DNA of 64,000 nt from Prostheceraeus crozeri (lineage: Eukaryota; Platyhelminthes; Polycladida; Euryleptidae): assembly GCA_907163375.1 (NCBI GenBank), contig CAJQUW010000477.1, positions 1-64,000 on the forward strand, read 5' to 3'. Positions within the stretch are counted from its first letter, which is position 1, and every line of letters begins with the position of its first letter. This document shows positions 30,871 through 42,778 of the stretch, piece after piece. The translations under genes and the position numbers were made by a program. The notes under the pieces are model-generated. The model was not told where the DNA came from. It did not search any database and worked only from the letters and a program-made list of their open reading frames with translations.

Positions 30871-33800
30871 TATTGTATAGGCTTACAAAGTCCCTGAATT
30901 CACGACTAATTGTTATGTTACACAATAAACGCCATTGAAAAACAACTGTCTTCGCACTTCGCATCCAGCCCATAGCGATTAGAGAGTCGTTCAATCTTTT
31001 CAGCCGAATGGATGTCTGCAAAATGTGTTTGATCCAACGAAGAAGGCATGTATTTCTCTACTACTAAGTCGTGTGGTTGGTGGCGCAACTACCACCCCCC
31101 ATAGCGACACCAATGTTATATTCATATTTATAATTGGTAGATGGTTATGCGCTAGCATATATTTGTATGCATATATGCACTCGTGGCACAGGGCTGCTCA
31201 GCAAACAGTAACAAAATCGGCTTTTCTACCGCCTCATCTGAGGGCCTACTTCGCCTCGCTGTTTTAGCATCTGTTAGGAGAGACCTGCAAAGACATTTGG
31301 TTCGACGTGGGCACCGGTTCTTTTGTCTGTTGTGGAATTATTGAACAAATGTGATGGACCTGCACCATAATTTCATTAGATCTACAAATTGATGATTGTT
31401 TTCTACTGAGCTGCTTGTCGCCAACGTCAACGCCATTCATGTTCAGTAGAGCCACTAAGAACGCATTTTCTGAGCTTGCTCTTTGCACATTGTTTATCGA
31501 GATGGGTGCGCACGGAAAGTAATGAAATCATTTATGTTAAATCGTGACTTATTCATGTCACATTCTCACATTTTTATCAAACTGTTGGTGTTTGGTATTT
31601 TCATAATCTTTGCGATGTAGGAAGTAGGAATATGTAAGTTTTCTTCAAGTAAGTTCAATAATTATTTTTCAAACTTTTCTCAACATTTTTCTCAAGACCG
31701 CTAAAGTGCACAAGTACGAGTAGACTCGTACTATTCAAAGTCAATGAAATTTCAAAACTCCAGTTGAGTTTAATCTACAGCTGTACGGTGACGCACAAGT
31801 AATAAGCAGAGATATGTCTTAGTTCTCTCATCGCGGGATATGCAGATGTGTTCACTATTCATGTTTGTGCATTCATTGAATAAAATGATGCAGTCGTAAG
31901 AGAGAGCGCTGAAAGAAGTTTGAAAAAGAAATATTGATATCATTTGAATAAAATCTATGTCTTCTTATTCTAGCATCGCAGGGATTCTGAAGACATCAAA
32001 CACTAACATGTTGGAGGAAAAAGTTTAGTGATGTTCTCTGTGATTGAAGTCACGATTTTGTGTTACACATAGGCTACGATATCATTGCTTCTCTTTCCTA
32101 GTGCACCGATTTCGATGCGCACTCGTGAATCCAAAGAAAGCTCAGTCAGTACTCTCTCCCTTCGTGCTTGATTGTTATCATACTCGCATGTTTTCCTATT
32201 CAAAATATACAATCAGTTAGCGATTGTCACGTTTTGACGACTGTCCAACAAACACAATGACGGATACAAATTAAGAATATATATCTCAAAAGCTGAGACT
32301 TCAAGCTCTCGAATTATGACGTGCATGTCGTGCTGATGTGCAACACGATTAGAAGATATAATATGAGAATTTATATGAATTTTGACATGACTTCGGGGTC
32401 CGTAATTTATGATCAACTCTGTACAATTCTTTGCTATTAAGAATGATGAGGATCAAATGAACCCGATCAGTTAATTGTTGAACTACAGAAATTAAGGCTT
32501 CTTGAAACACAGTCAACGCAATGCCGCAATCTCGAATTCTACGCAAGTCATTCCTATATTTCTAACTTGTTAAGTAATTCTGAGACAGGTTAGCTATGCT
32601 CAAACAATGAATGACGGAATATTCTTCACCAAAATACGCAAGCAAAGTTTCTTCATGTTATGTTTTGAATTGAGTGTTAGAGATACCGCTCTCGGACTGG
32701 TCTCGTTTAGATTTCATCGAATTCCTCACACCGTCTCAAGATCGATTAGTATCAAATTCATTTTTGTCATTCGTAGGATTTTTACCACATTAAATCCAGC
32801 AAGTTGTGACCTTGAATGTCATAGTTTTCCTCATTTCCTCAGTGATAACAGACATGATTATGTTTTAACAGATGAAACAAGCGGAAAATAGCCTGGAATT
32901 TCATAATTATTCAATCATGCGTAACAAAAATGACAAAAAAACGTGGTGCTTGCAGGCAAGAAGTCAATTTATGCATTGAAATCTAACTTTGTTAAAAAAT
33001 TTCTTCGTTCCCGAGATCGATTTTAGATTGATTCAAAACTGCTTCGTCTTGTTACTCATTTTCATTTTCGGCATGACTTTCATGATGGAATGCCCCAGAA
33101 ACTGTCTTGGGGGCATTCTTTGTAAAGAATATCCAGCATTCTCGACCGGCAAAGAATCCCCACTCGCTCCACCAAAGTCATTTCAAACTACTGTCAATTT
33201 CTTAGAAAAATGTGATGCGGCTACAACCCACTTGTCCCATCGAGTTAAAAGGTTGTTGAGGTGAAACGATTTGTGGCAGAAGTTCTTAATGTCGTTTGCT
33301 TTTACGGTTGCGGCCTTCGCTCGCGAAAATAAGTTGTACAACGAGATCGAAGTGCACTCTGTGTTTCGTAGAGCAATCGATACAAAAATCGATTGCATTT
33401 CCATAATTATAGAAAAATTGCCTTCGTTGCTTTTATGGTTGCCATAGTCATAACAGACTTAGTTTGTTTGATAACATTGATAAATGAGATCGTCATGTAG
33501 AACCATCAGAAGAAACCGAAACTGCCGAATCCTACAACAACACTGTCATTCAGCAATTTTGTTGTATTTGATCTCAATTGTTGGCTATTATATCGTTTCG
33601 CGTGCTTTGAATCCCATGCATGATCTGCAACTGGATGCATGAGACAGCATGCACATAGACTTCAGTACTTTTTTACGAAAGTATGGAACCGTAAATGCTG
33701 CTGCATTATGCGCGACGCATAACTATGTATTCTTTAATTACAGATGATAAGTCATTAAGGAGAACAACGACGCTCACCTCAATGCGATTGCGAATTTGTT

Positions 33801-34287
33801 GATTTAATATAAGATCATCTGGCGAACTCATTTACCCGAATATGGGGAAAACTCATCTCGGTTTTATGGAAAACATGACACATGCAACAAAAATAGCAAA
33901 ATAAAAAATATTAATATTAATAAAAATATTAAATATGAAAATATTGAAAATGTTTTATTCAAAAATATGCACCACACGTAATATGCAGTTATGGATCATT
34001 GTATAATTCTGAAGTTCTATGCCTTTCAGTTGAGTTTTATTGAGGAACTTTTCGTGTCTGCCATAAAATGTTTATGTGAATGTGTGGAAAGAGGCCTTGA
34101 ACTATGCAAGTTTTGGGAATGGTCAATTTTTCTATTGGAAAGTAAAATTTTTTCAAGCCATGTTTCGCCCTACACTGCATATCATCAGACAGAAAGGCAG
34201 TTAGGCTTGACACTATCAACTTCAATATACTTATGCAATCATTTTAGAAATTGCATCGATAAAGTAAGAATAGAAATTGAATATCAG
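30871..34287. other. unassigned interval left of hAT copy 1
   Basis: No open frame over 100 codons and no known domain. It has small hairpins: GAATGCCCC...GGGGCATTC at 33088-33118 and GCAATCGAT/ATCGATTGC at 33371-33388. A palindrome AGTACGAGTAGACTCGTACT (31713-31732) resembles the terminal motif of the piggyBac at 40000. The same sequence recurs at 44301-47717. Open frames here look conserved between copies only because the duplication is young. Confidence 0.5.
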
Positions 34288-36846
34288 TAGGGCCCAACCT
34301 AATTCACGGCAAAAAAATCGTGATTTCACGGAAGATTTTTTGAAGTAGACCAAATTTCACGGAAATTTCACGGGATAAGAGTTAACGGTAAAAGAACGTT
34401 CGAGACATGACAACAAACGACGGTATGACTTAAAACGCATAACATTGAACAACCGCAAAAATAAGAATGCTATATTCATGCACAGAGTAACAAGATTTTT
34501 CAAATAGGAAACGCATCTAATTGAGTCAGTTTTTTGAGTTCTTTGAAACCATCACTTGGCTGGCTAAATTGCTCGCTGACATTGCCTGCCGCTGTGGAGC
34601 GTTGACATTGTTGTAAAGACTGACGCTTCTTTCGGCATCCACACTGTTGTTCGGCACAGACAAGTACTTCAGCGCCAGCCGACTCAGCAATGGAAATCTT
34701 TCACTGCTCGCAAACCAAAAAGATGTCACGGACGTGTCAGCTGGAGTGCTTACAGCCATTTCTTTGTAAGCTGCGAATTCAGCCATGACGCGACGATCAT
34801 CCATTCCGGGTATGATCTGCACCAGTTCATCGCATGGCAGGAGAGATACTTGCTTGAAGTCAAACACCCGCACAGACTTCATAAATTTCAGTCCAGGTTG
34901 AGAAAATCGACGACCTTCACATCTGTAGTACTGACTTAATTTGCAGACAGTGTCTTCATAAACTTTTTTGTACTTCTCGGTGGCAATGTTTTGTTCATAC
35001 TCTGCCCAGGCAAGCAAATCCATCACTTTGTTGTAAGTCAAGTGAATGTGAACATGGCTGGATTCAAACCATGTCAACAAATCCACGAGTCGGAGCGCAT
35101 TTGCAGCTATGAATTGGACATCTTCAGCGATGCCTTTGTGATCTTGAAAAAGCTCATTGATTTCAGTCATTGCAACTGTTGCGTCTCCGACTTCCAATTC
35201 GTTAGCAATGAAATCTTTGTAGTACTGGATGTATTTGGCATGGTGGATGACCGCCCTGAACCAGCTGTTCCATCTGGTAACCACAGGGGAAGGAGGTAAC
35301 GAAACTTCAGAGCCAGTTTTCAAAGCTAAGAAATGTTTGTATCGACGTTTTCGAGCAGAGCAGTGAGTAAAGATAGACTTAAACAAGGCCACAAAACGGT
35401 TCACAGATTTGAAGTTTTTTTGCCATGTCTCACCAACCAGATTGATAATGTGCGCATTGCACGTGCAATGAATAGCGTTTGGTAAAACTGGTTCCATCTT
35501 CTCAAAGGCTTTCAACATATAAGACGCGTTGTCAGTAACGACAGCACTGACGTCATCATAGGAAATTCCGAAGTTCGCTAGACACGTGAGTACGGCTTGG
35601 CTCACAGTCACACCATTTACTTGCTTAAGGTAAACGACTTCAGCCAAATAAGCAGTGAGGCTAGCCTGTGGAGTTTTAATTCCTGGGATAAAGAGAATAT
35701 GTAGACAAGACCTGTCCTGAGAATCGCTGGCTTCATCAGTAACAACTGCAACGGATGGTGCTGCAGACAGAAGCTCTTTCAATTGTTGTTTGTGATTGGA
35801 AAAGACCTTCGTTTGATAGTCCGTTCGCAAGTGCTGAGAAGCAGGTAAAAGCCCGAGGTTTGTAACATGGCTTTGTAAGTATTTGCGCAACGAGGGATGA
35901 TCTAATTTTTCCAAAGGAATATTAGCTGCCGTAAATGCTTCAACCAATTCATAAACAGACACATTACGTTCATCTCGAGCCTGTGTGTGACGTGAAAACA
36001 TTCCAGCAACAGTCGCCTGTCTTTTTGTGTTTTTCTCTTGTAGGTCTTCGCTAGCTTTTCTTTTACAAATATGAACTGATGATTCTAAGTGTCTGTCAAT
36101 ACTTCCTTTCCGGTGTGATCGAGCGTTACGTTGCAATAAGAACAAAATAATTTTCCAGAATCGGCATGCAAAGTTCCTTTTGGATACTGTCTAGCTCGAT
36201 CTGCACAAGAGACATGCTTAGCTTTCTTCATTGTTGACATAATGCACTTTAAAAACCGATTTCAAAATTTGGCTGCGATTAAACAACAAATATCAAATAC
36301 GTACTATTTTCTTTTAACACTCGACGAGCTAGATGGATTCGACCGTACGTTCCACTCACCTCACGCGATTGGTGTTTCATTGCTACCCTATTCATTTCCC
36401 CATTGGCCATCGCACACTTCATCACTGCTTCTGCGTGTGAGTGTGAGGAAAGACGCGTGCGAGTGAGTGTGACGCGTGCATCCTCTTGCCGTGAATTTAT
36501 GCAAAGTAAGCCAAAGAGGATTATTGATTATTTTCCCTGAAGCTGCTGTCAAAATTCTCTCTAAACAATGGACCTCAATAACCTCAATCAAATCTGGCTA
36601 CACGAGTGCGAACTTTGAATCTTCTTTTCTGTAGCTTGTGAATCAAGTCATCTAAGTCAACATCGAAAAGGAACCCACGAAGATACACAATACATTTTAG
36701 GTTGTTTGAAAACATGATAAATTTCTGATAAATACTTAAAAAATAACTTTTTCGCAGAATTTCACACAAGCGCACATTTTCACGGAAGGTTGCTGATTTC
36801 ACGGAAAATGTCACGGCCGTGAAATCGTGAATTAGGTTGGGCCCTA
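34288..36846 (-). mobile_element. hAT element, copy 1
   Basis: The left end is TAGGGCCCAACCTAATTCACG and the right end its inverse CGTGAATTAGGTTGGGCCCTA. AATATCAG stands on both sides (34280-34287 and 36847-36854), a perfect 8 bp target duplication typical of hAT. The word TTTCACGG(AA) recurs several times inside both ends, likely transposase binding sites. Length 2559 bp with one minus-strand transposase. Confidence 0.9.
34526..36240 (-). pseudogene. hAT transposase, copy 1, N-terminal frameshift
   Basis: Same gene as 47956-49671 but with one G missing in the GGG near 36115 (CCGGTGTG here, CCGGGTGTG in copy 2). The shift separates the start (ATG at 36240) and BED-like zinc finger from the rest. 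The remaining 539-residue frame begins at an in-frame Met. It still carries the RNase H-like core and C-terminal dimerisation segment (ERFPLLSRLALKYLSVPNNS). A single base decides whether this copy is whole. Confidence 0.85.
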
Positions 36847-37158
36847 AATATCAGACATAAAACCCAGAAATATGTAGAAGCATCTTAAAATAGTAAGTTG
36901 ATAAGTTACAGAGTCACCATTAAATCGTGTACAAAAGAAGATTCCTAATTTTCGAAGTCCCTCCAAATAGCTTAAAGCGGTGAAAGATCATATCTAGCTA
37001 ATGTAATTAAGGATTCATGCTTTTATACTATATGTTCGAAATGCTGCTCACTGACATAAATTGAGTCGATGATGAAAGCTGTCGCACACTATCTAGCAGA
37101 TGCGAATCGCTGTTAATTAGCATACAAGCTTCGCGAATTCGAGTTTGTAGATGACGTA

Positions 37159-38893
37159 CGTGGTGTGATCCAAAATGTCCCGGACTAACCTACTTGCAGA
37201 TAACCTGTGATAACGAATACTACTTCAGATGTAAATTTAGGTCTTTAAGGCATGAGAAATATGGTCGCCGAAATTTTTCCGGTCAGTTTTCTATTTTTTC
37301 AAAATTTTCAAACATTTTTGTCTGAATTTCAAGATTTTCCTATAAATTCTAGCGATTTAGAATTAATATATTTAGATTAACTTGACAGTTAAGCTATCAC
37401 TAATAACCTGACTAATAATTAACGGAAAAACAAATGTTTTGTTCCAGAAAACAGTTTACTTTTCAATGTATGAGCCGTTAGCATTCGTCACTTTTTGCCA
37501 ACGAAGTCTCAATTCACAAAAAGCTTTATGAAAAAATTCCGGTGTCAAAGAATCAAAAAACTCAGTAACTGCATCCCGCAGTTCAACTGGCGATTCAAAA
37601 TGGTGTCCACGAAGATGCTTTTTGAGGAATCTAAACAGATAGTCACTTGGGGCCAAGTCAGGTGAATAAGGAGGATGGCTCAATAGTTGAAATCCGTTTC
37701 TCGTTAAGGCATTGGTTGTCTCCTGCGAGGTGTGAATCGGAGCATTGTCATGAAGCAAGTAGAGGGGAATGTTTCGTGGCTTTCTTATTTTCTTCCTCGC
37801 TTCAGATAACAGATTGGAATAATATTCGCTATTGATTCTTACTCCTTTATCCGCAAAGTCAACCAGTTGGATTCCCGAAGCGTTCCAAAAGACCGTCAGC
37901 ATCAACGACCGGCGATGTGATGTTCCGGATCGCATTTTCAAAGGGGCAGACTCGCCTGATTTTCGCCACTCTGCAGATTCTCGCTTACTTTGAGGCAGAT
38001 ACAAACTTAAAGGTGTTTCATCCTCTGTAAGGATGCAGTTCAGAAACTGATCTCCGTGCATTTCGAGGAGATCCAAATTTGACTGTGCCGCCAGAAGTCT
38101 GTTCTCCTTCATTTCAGGTGACAGAAACTTCGGTACGAAACGTGATGCCAGTTTGCGATATCCAAGTCTTTCGATGATGTCATGACAGGAGTGATAACTG
38201 ATTCGCAACTCTCTTGACAACTCACGGATGGTTATCCTTCTGTGTGCTGTAATCACTTCATCGCACTGACTCGATTTCTCTTCCGGAATCTCCTGCGGCC
38301 GACCAACAGTTGAAAAATCTTGCTCCACAGATTGTCTTCCGCGTTTAAATTCGCTTATCCAGAAATAAGCAGTAGTTCTCGATGGAGCTTTGCTTCCATA
38401 TGCCAGGCTTAATTCCTTTAGAATGTCACCATTAGCGAAGCCGCGGATCAGGAGGTATCGTATCACACTGCGATATTCGACTGAAGACACGCTTGTCACA
38501 TCCATCATGAAAACTGATAGAACAAAGAACCATCGTTGACACGGATTTCTTAATGAATGCGTGCTGAATGAACTTCACTGATTGATATCGTAACACATGA
38601 AGCAATTAACAAAAGACGTGCAATATTCATGGCAAAGATATCCGTCAAATAAGGTACAAATCAAAATCAATCTAACTATAACAATAAGACAAATCGGATC
38701 TCGATCAATTCAGAAAATACAGAAATTCATGTTAAAATGTAAAAATATTTTTTAAAAATAGAAAACTGACCGGAAAAATTTCGGCGACCATATTTCTCAT
38801 GCCTTAAAGACCTAAATTTACATCTGAAGTAGTATTCGTTATCACAGGTTATCTGCAAGTAGGTTAGTCCGGGACATTTTGGATCACACCACG
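37159..38893 (-). mobile_element. DD34D mariner, intact, present in copy 1 only
   Basis: The ends are inverted repeats of about 140 bp (37159-37298 and 38754-38893), starting CGTGGTGTGATCCAAAATGT, with no mismatch noticed. TA lies on both sides (37157-37158 and 38894-38895). In the duplicate the same place reads GATGACGTATGTCG with a single TA, a clean empty site. It holds one uninterrupted transposase gene. Perfect TIRs, an open gene and an empty site together point to a recent insertion. Confidence 0.95.
37456..38508 (-). CDS. mariner transposase, DD34D, 350 residues
   Basis: A full-length frame from MMDVTSVSSVEYRSVIRYLL. The first HTH is IRYLLIRGFANGDILKEL...RTTAYFWISEFKRG. The hinge is STVGRPQEIPEE, and the second HTH includes ITIRELSRELRISYHSCHDI. 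Catalytic residues: Asp in ILTEDETPLSLY, Asp in LYLLHDNAPIHTS, and Asp in YSPDLAPSDYLFRFLK. There are 34 residues between the last two, so the class is DD34D. WRKSGESAP matches the mariner W-x-x-x-G-x-x-P segment. Length fits the family (about 345). No stop or frameshift, so it may be active. It acts in the nucleus by cut-and-paste at TA. Confidence 0.95.
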   Translation of the reverse strand: MMDVTSVSSVEYRSVIRYLLIRGFANGDILKELSLAYGSKAPSRTTAYFWISEFKRGRQSVEQDFSTVGRPQEIPEEKSSQCDEVITAHRRITIRELSRELRISYHSCHDIIERLGYRKLASRFVPKFLSPEMKENRLLAAQSNLDLLEMHGDQFLNCILTEDETPLSLYLPQSKRESAEWRKSGESAPLKMRSGTSHRRSLMLTVFWNASGIQLVDFADKGVRINSEYYSNLLSEARKKIRKPRNIPLYLLHDNAPIHTSQETTNALTRNGFQLLSHPPYSPDLAPSDYLFRFLKKHLRGHHFESPVELRDAVTEFFDSLTPEFFHKAFCELRLRWQKVTNANGSYIEK

Positions 38894-39379
38894 TATGTCG
38901 TCCTTTCGCTCGGAATACAGGAAGTAGTTCAAGAAATTAGCACGATTTTCTTTGACCTTTGCTCAATTGTATCCACAGTTGCAGATTGTGTCTCTCAGAT
39001 ATTTTTGGATAACCGCCCACTCCAAAAGTTGGCGAACATACGAAATTATAGTTTCTTTGAATCAAGCAATTCGCAGAATTAGCAATCGGGGTCAACATTG
39101 ATTTCTTCATTGGAAAGCTTGATTACACTACACCAAAATATCATGTAGGGTTGATATTGAGTTACTATTGATACTTGTGAAGACAAAAATCATTAAGCGA
39201 ACGGAAATGTGTTTCACGAGTCTTCAAATTTGTAATCGCATACAAATATCCTTATTATTCATGTAAGCAAACCCATCTGCCATTTAATATTAGAGGTTTC
39301 AATGAGCAAAGACGTTGACAGCATGACAGCAGTGCACAAATAACCAATTAAGAGCTTTGCATGTTATTGGAGAGCGACA

Positions 39380-39715
39380 ACGATGCTTGTCCGCTAAATA
39401 AACTTTCATGTTGGCGGACAGCGTAACCTCGAACCCCTTGAGCAAGTTTTATCTTCGAGGGAGACTTACATGACAATGAATTAAGAGAGCTTGATCCCCT
39501 AAGACAAATCGTGTCTGCGAAATAGGCTTTTGTGCTAGCATACAGCATGACCGCAACCTCTTGATCGAAGAGGTTAAAGGTCAATCCCCTTTAAATACGT
39601 TGCATTTTAGTGGAAAGAGTGCGTTTCCCCCTTGGTCGAATCGTATCCGCGAAATAGGCGTGAATAGTTTTTGACAGCGTGAACCATATCCGCTAAATAG
39701 GTTTGCAAAAAACGG
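39380..39715. repeat. degenerate repeats of a TCCGC(G/T)AAATAGG motif
   Basis: Four related words occur: TCCGCTAAATAAACTTTC (39389), GTCTGCGAAATAGGCTTTTG (39513), GTATCCGCGAAATAGGCG (39645) and ATATCCGCTAAATAGGTTTG (39689). They are often followed some 20 bases later by ACAGCGT(A)ACC or ACAGCATGACC. Spacing is uneven (about 45 to 130 bases). No coding sense. The same series is at 51074-51410 in copy 2. It could be an old tandem repeat or a cluster of binding sites. Confidence 0.5.
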
Positions 39716-39999
39716 ACAAAGTGAGCTCAGCTCCCTTCGTCGTTCTTGTTCTCTGCATTCCAATTTTCACAGAAGAATTAGTAAATGGTTAGCTTGAGCA
39801 TAGGAAGGTGAATTGACAACATGAATTCACACTTTACCAAATAATGCAAATTGTGACATAAACTCTATGTTTGATGCATGTGTTATCGAATAATGTAGTG
39901 TGTTTCTATCAGTCAATGTTTTCACTACATAACTTATAAGCTTAAAACTTCATTCAATTCGTTATTGATGAGTTTTTTCTTATGAAGATGTCGAGTTAA

Positions 40000-42429
40000 C
40001 ACGTTCACTGCCAACTACGAGTATACTCGTAGTTGAGGGTGCTCTCATTTTTGCCAATACGAGTATACTCGTAGTCAAGTAAAATAGGTCCTACACCTAA
40101 AAAAATGATGCATGATCAAAACAAATCACATGAGCCATGTGTCTAGATCAAATGTATGGCGTGAGACTCGAAAAACATAGATATATACATATAAAGAGTT
40201 GTCTACAGGGTGTTTAATAAGATACATAAATTATGAACAAACATACTCAGATTTTATCCTATTCGTGTTCTGATCACTCGTTTTTCATTCTTTTTTTTTA
40301 CTAATGCACTTTCCACATTATCGTCGGTGTGCCGGGAATGTGTAGAATGATGATTGGTTGAGCTTCCGCTACAGGGTGTTCAATAAACTGCATTTTATAA
40401 AAGGCCATATAGTATAACACTGTCTTTTACACACAGGTTGCACATCTGTTATTTGCGTGTTCAGCAGCTTTCATAGGCCAATCACGCATCTTGAATAGGC
40501 ATAAATTATATTAATAACTATGTTTCCAGTATACATGTTATGCGTCTACATTCAATCAGTATAGAGTTTATCATAGATACTGTATAATATTATGTTATAG
40601 CCTACATGTACATGATAATGTATGTAGTCTACTGCTGCTAGTTTTATGCGCTTTGATCGATGAAAAATAAGAGTATAATTCAAGATGGATACTTTTCTTG
40701 TAATATAATTGCAAATGGTTCAACACAACATATTCTGCGAACATCAAATATTCAACACGATGTCTCTGGAAGACTTCCGAACAATATTAGAGCAATTCGT
40801 GAAACTTGAGAAAGCAGTCATCCACACAAAGGGCAGGATGATTCTGGCAAACTGAACAGAAATATCGGGTCTTCCGACGACGTTGTTGACCAGTGCACAC
40901 TTTGCACGGCTTCGTTGGATTTCTCTTCTTTTCAGTTGCTGGAATTTTCTTCAGGTGATGTATTGGAGTTTGCATCGACTGTGATGCCAAATCAGAAGAA
41001 TGTCTCCTGTGATGACTTATGTCACCCACAAGATGAAGGACAATCTGCTCTCTGAAGCTCAATGAAGTGAGCTTTCCTTGTGCTTCTCGCGTTTGATTGT
41101 AGATGGCACACGAGTTCATCACAATAATTTCCAGTACATGAATGAAAAGCTTCTTGTACCACCTCACAGTTTTACGGAGAGACGAATAATAAGATAAAAG
41201 CTGGTCTGAGAGATCGACTCCCGACATTCCTAAGTTGTAATCGCGGACGATGTTCGGCTTTTTCGCTACTTTTCCAAAAACGATTTTCGCAATCCACCAT
41301 TTCCAAAGAGTGCATATTGGATATAGTCAGTACGTCGCGCTTGTCTTTCCATTTGCAGACAACAACCGATTCTGAACGCTGCCACTCTACTTGTCCTTTG
41401 GAGAGCTTCATATTCACCAGGTCTTTCGTATTTTCCTTCCGATCTGAACGAAGAGTACCGCAGAGATATGTGGATCTCTCAGTCAAGTATTTTGCTAGAC
41501 CGACGGAGTTGTAGTAATTGTCAGTAGAAACTACATGTCCTTTATCAAAAAATCCATCAAGAAGATCAACAACTGTAGCTCCTGATTGACCCAGGAAATG
41601 TTCATCAGGAACTGAAGTGCCACAGTACACTCGCAGCTTCAACACAATTCCGGAGGACTCGCAAAGTTCATACAGTTTTATTCCATACTTGTGGCGCTTG
41701 TTCTTGATATACTGCTTGAATCGCAGCCTTCCTCGCCACAGCACCATTGATTCGTCGATGGATAGATCTCTACCCGGATAGTGATCCCGCATACAATCAT
41801 TGAAATGTTTCAGAACAAACCGAATTTTGAATAGCCGATCCTCGTTCTGAGTCTCATTGTCGGCAAAGTGGAGGAATCGCAGCAGCATTTGAAAGCGGTT
41901 TCTACTCATAGCTGTCCTCCACAGTGACGCATAGTAGAGAACATCGGTGCTCCAGTAGTGTTCAATCGTTGGCAAATCAATAGGGCCCATGTGCAGAAAG
42001 AGACCCATAAATATCTTCATTTCTCCAAGATTCGTAGGTCGCCAGTCATGCAACCTTGAATTTCTCAGCAATGGGCGAGACTTTTCTAAGTGCTGCTCAG
42101 CATACAGATTAGTTTGATGAACTACTTCATGAAGAAACTCGTCGTTCAAAAAAAGATTCACAATATCAGACGGTGAAGGATTCGCGATGGTCGACGATAG
42201 TAAGCCACTACTTTCGTTGAAAGCAAATGGCGGAGGAGCTTGAGGTGTAGATTCCCATCGATGAAGTCTATTTCTGTGGTCACTCGGGGTCACAGCACTT
42301 GTCGATTCCAAGAATGATGTATCACCGGTCTCGTCAATCTGTTCATGTAGGTGAGAAAGAATCTCCGGAATCATCATAATCGCTTTCTAGTATAGCGGCC
42401 GCCTGCTCGTATGTATACTTTCTCTTCAT
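40000..42429 (-). mobile_element. decayed piggyBac element, copy 1, one end recognised
   Basis: The left end has TTAA (39996-39999) then CACGTTCACTGCCAACTACG. The palindrome CTACGAGTATACTCGTAG occurs twice (40016-40033 and, one base shorter, 40058-40074), a subterminal repeat. No matching right end was found between the gene start (42429) and the Harbinger gene at 42779. The transposase fills the minus strand 42429-40787. It is a different family from the piggyBac at 20078. Confidence 0.75.
40787..42429 (-). pseudogene. piggyBac transposase with C-terminal Cys-rich finger, copy 1
   Basis: The natural start is MKRKYTYEQAAAILESDYDD at 42429. A frameshift near 42345 moves it to the long open frame that begins at 42377. 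Core motifs: LGEMKIFMGLFLHMGPIDLP, IEHYWSTDVLYYASLW, RDLSIDESMVLWRGRLRFKQ (first Asp) and GHVVSTDNYYNSVGLAKY (second Asp). A second frameshift at the T-run near 41278 is followed by EKPNIV-like and GMSGVDLSDQLLSYYSSLRK (third Asp). The end CKVCTGQQ...YFCSVC...ALCVDDCFLKFH is the RING-like zinc finger of piggyBac transposases. Two single-base breaks separate it from an intact gene. Confidence 0.85.
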
Positions 42430-42778
42430 CTTGCGGAATGACAACCATAAGTGAAGTGATGACTATTTCAGTCTTTCCTCGTTTAGAATGTGAGAATCCC
42501 TGTATGTTGTGTGTTGGCTGACACACTGAATCGATAATATAGCATAGATATCTAGCAATTTGAATGATTGCCATACCCTGAGCCCAAATTCTCGAAACGC
42601 GATAACCTCTATCCGGATACTATCCTAACCGTATCTTGAGAAAGTTGCTGAATCATCTAATTCTCGAAAGTGGATAGGGTTATCGCGATAGCAGTCGGAT
42701 GGAGAATTCCCTTATCCTGATCGTTACCTAGTTAAGCTCACTGTAAAGCTATTCATTCTCTCTTCATCTCACCGCTAA
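42430..42778. other. 5' region of the second Harbinger with inverted subterminal repeats
   Basis: CGCGATAACCTCTATCC (42598-42614) faces GGATAGGGTTATCGCG (42672-42687), and TTCTCGAAA occurs beside each arm. The pattern resembles the end of a Harbinger element upstream of its transposase at 42779. The outer limit could not be fixed because the piggyBac remnant adjoins. Identical sequence is at 54124-54472. Confidence 0.5.

Noticed and set aside
31025-31488. Short frames identical or nearly so in both duplication copies (also 44478-44918, 32213-33404, 45643-46834)
   Set aside because: Identity is expected from the young duplication and the noncoding DNA is equally conserved, so it is no sign of coding.
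33088-33118. GAATGCCCC hairpin as a miRNA precursor or MITE
   Set aside because: The stem is only about 9-12 pairs with no extended arms or target duplication.
40016-40074. Doubled palindrome as a bacterial-type terminator or operator
   Set aside because: The DNA is eukaryotic and the palindromes lie just inside a TTAA-flanked piggyBac end.
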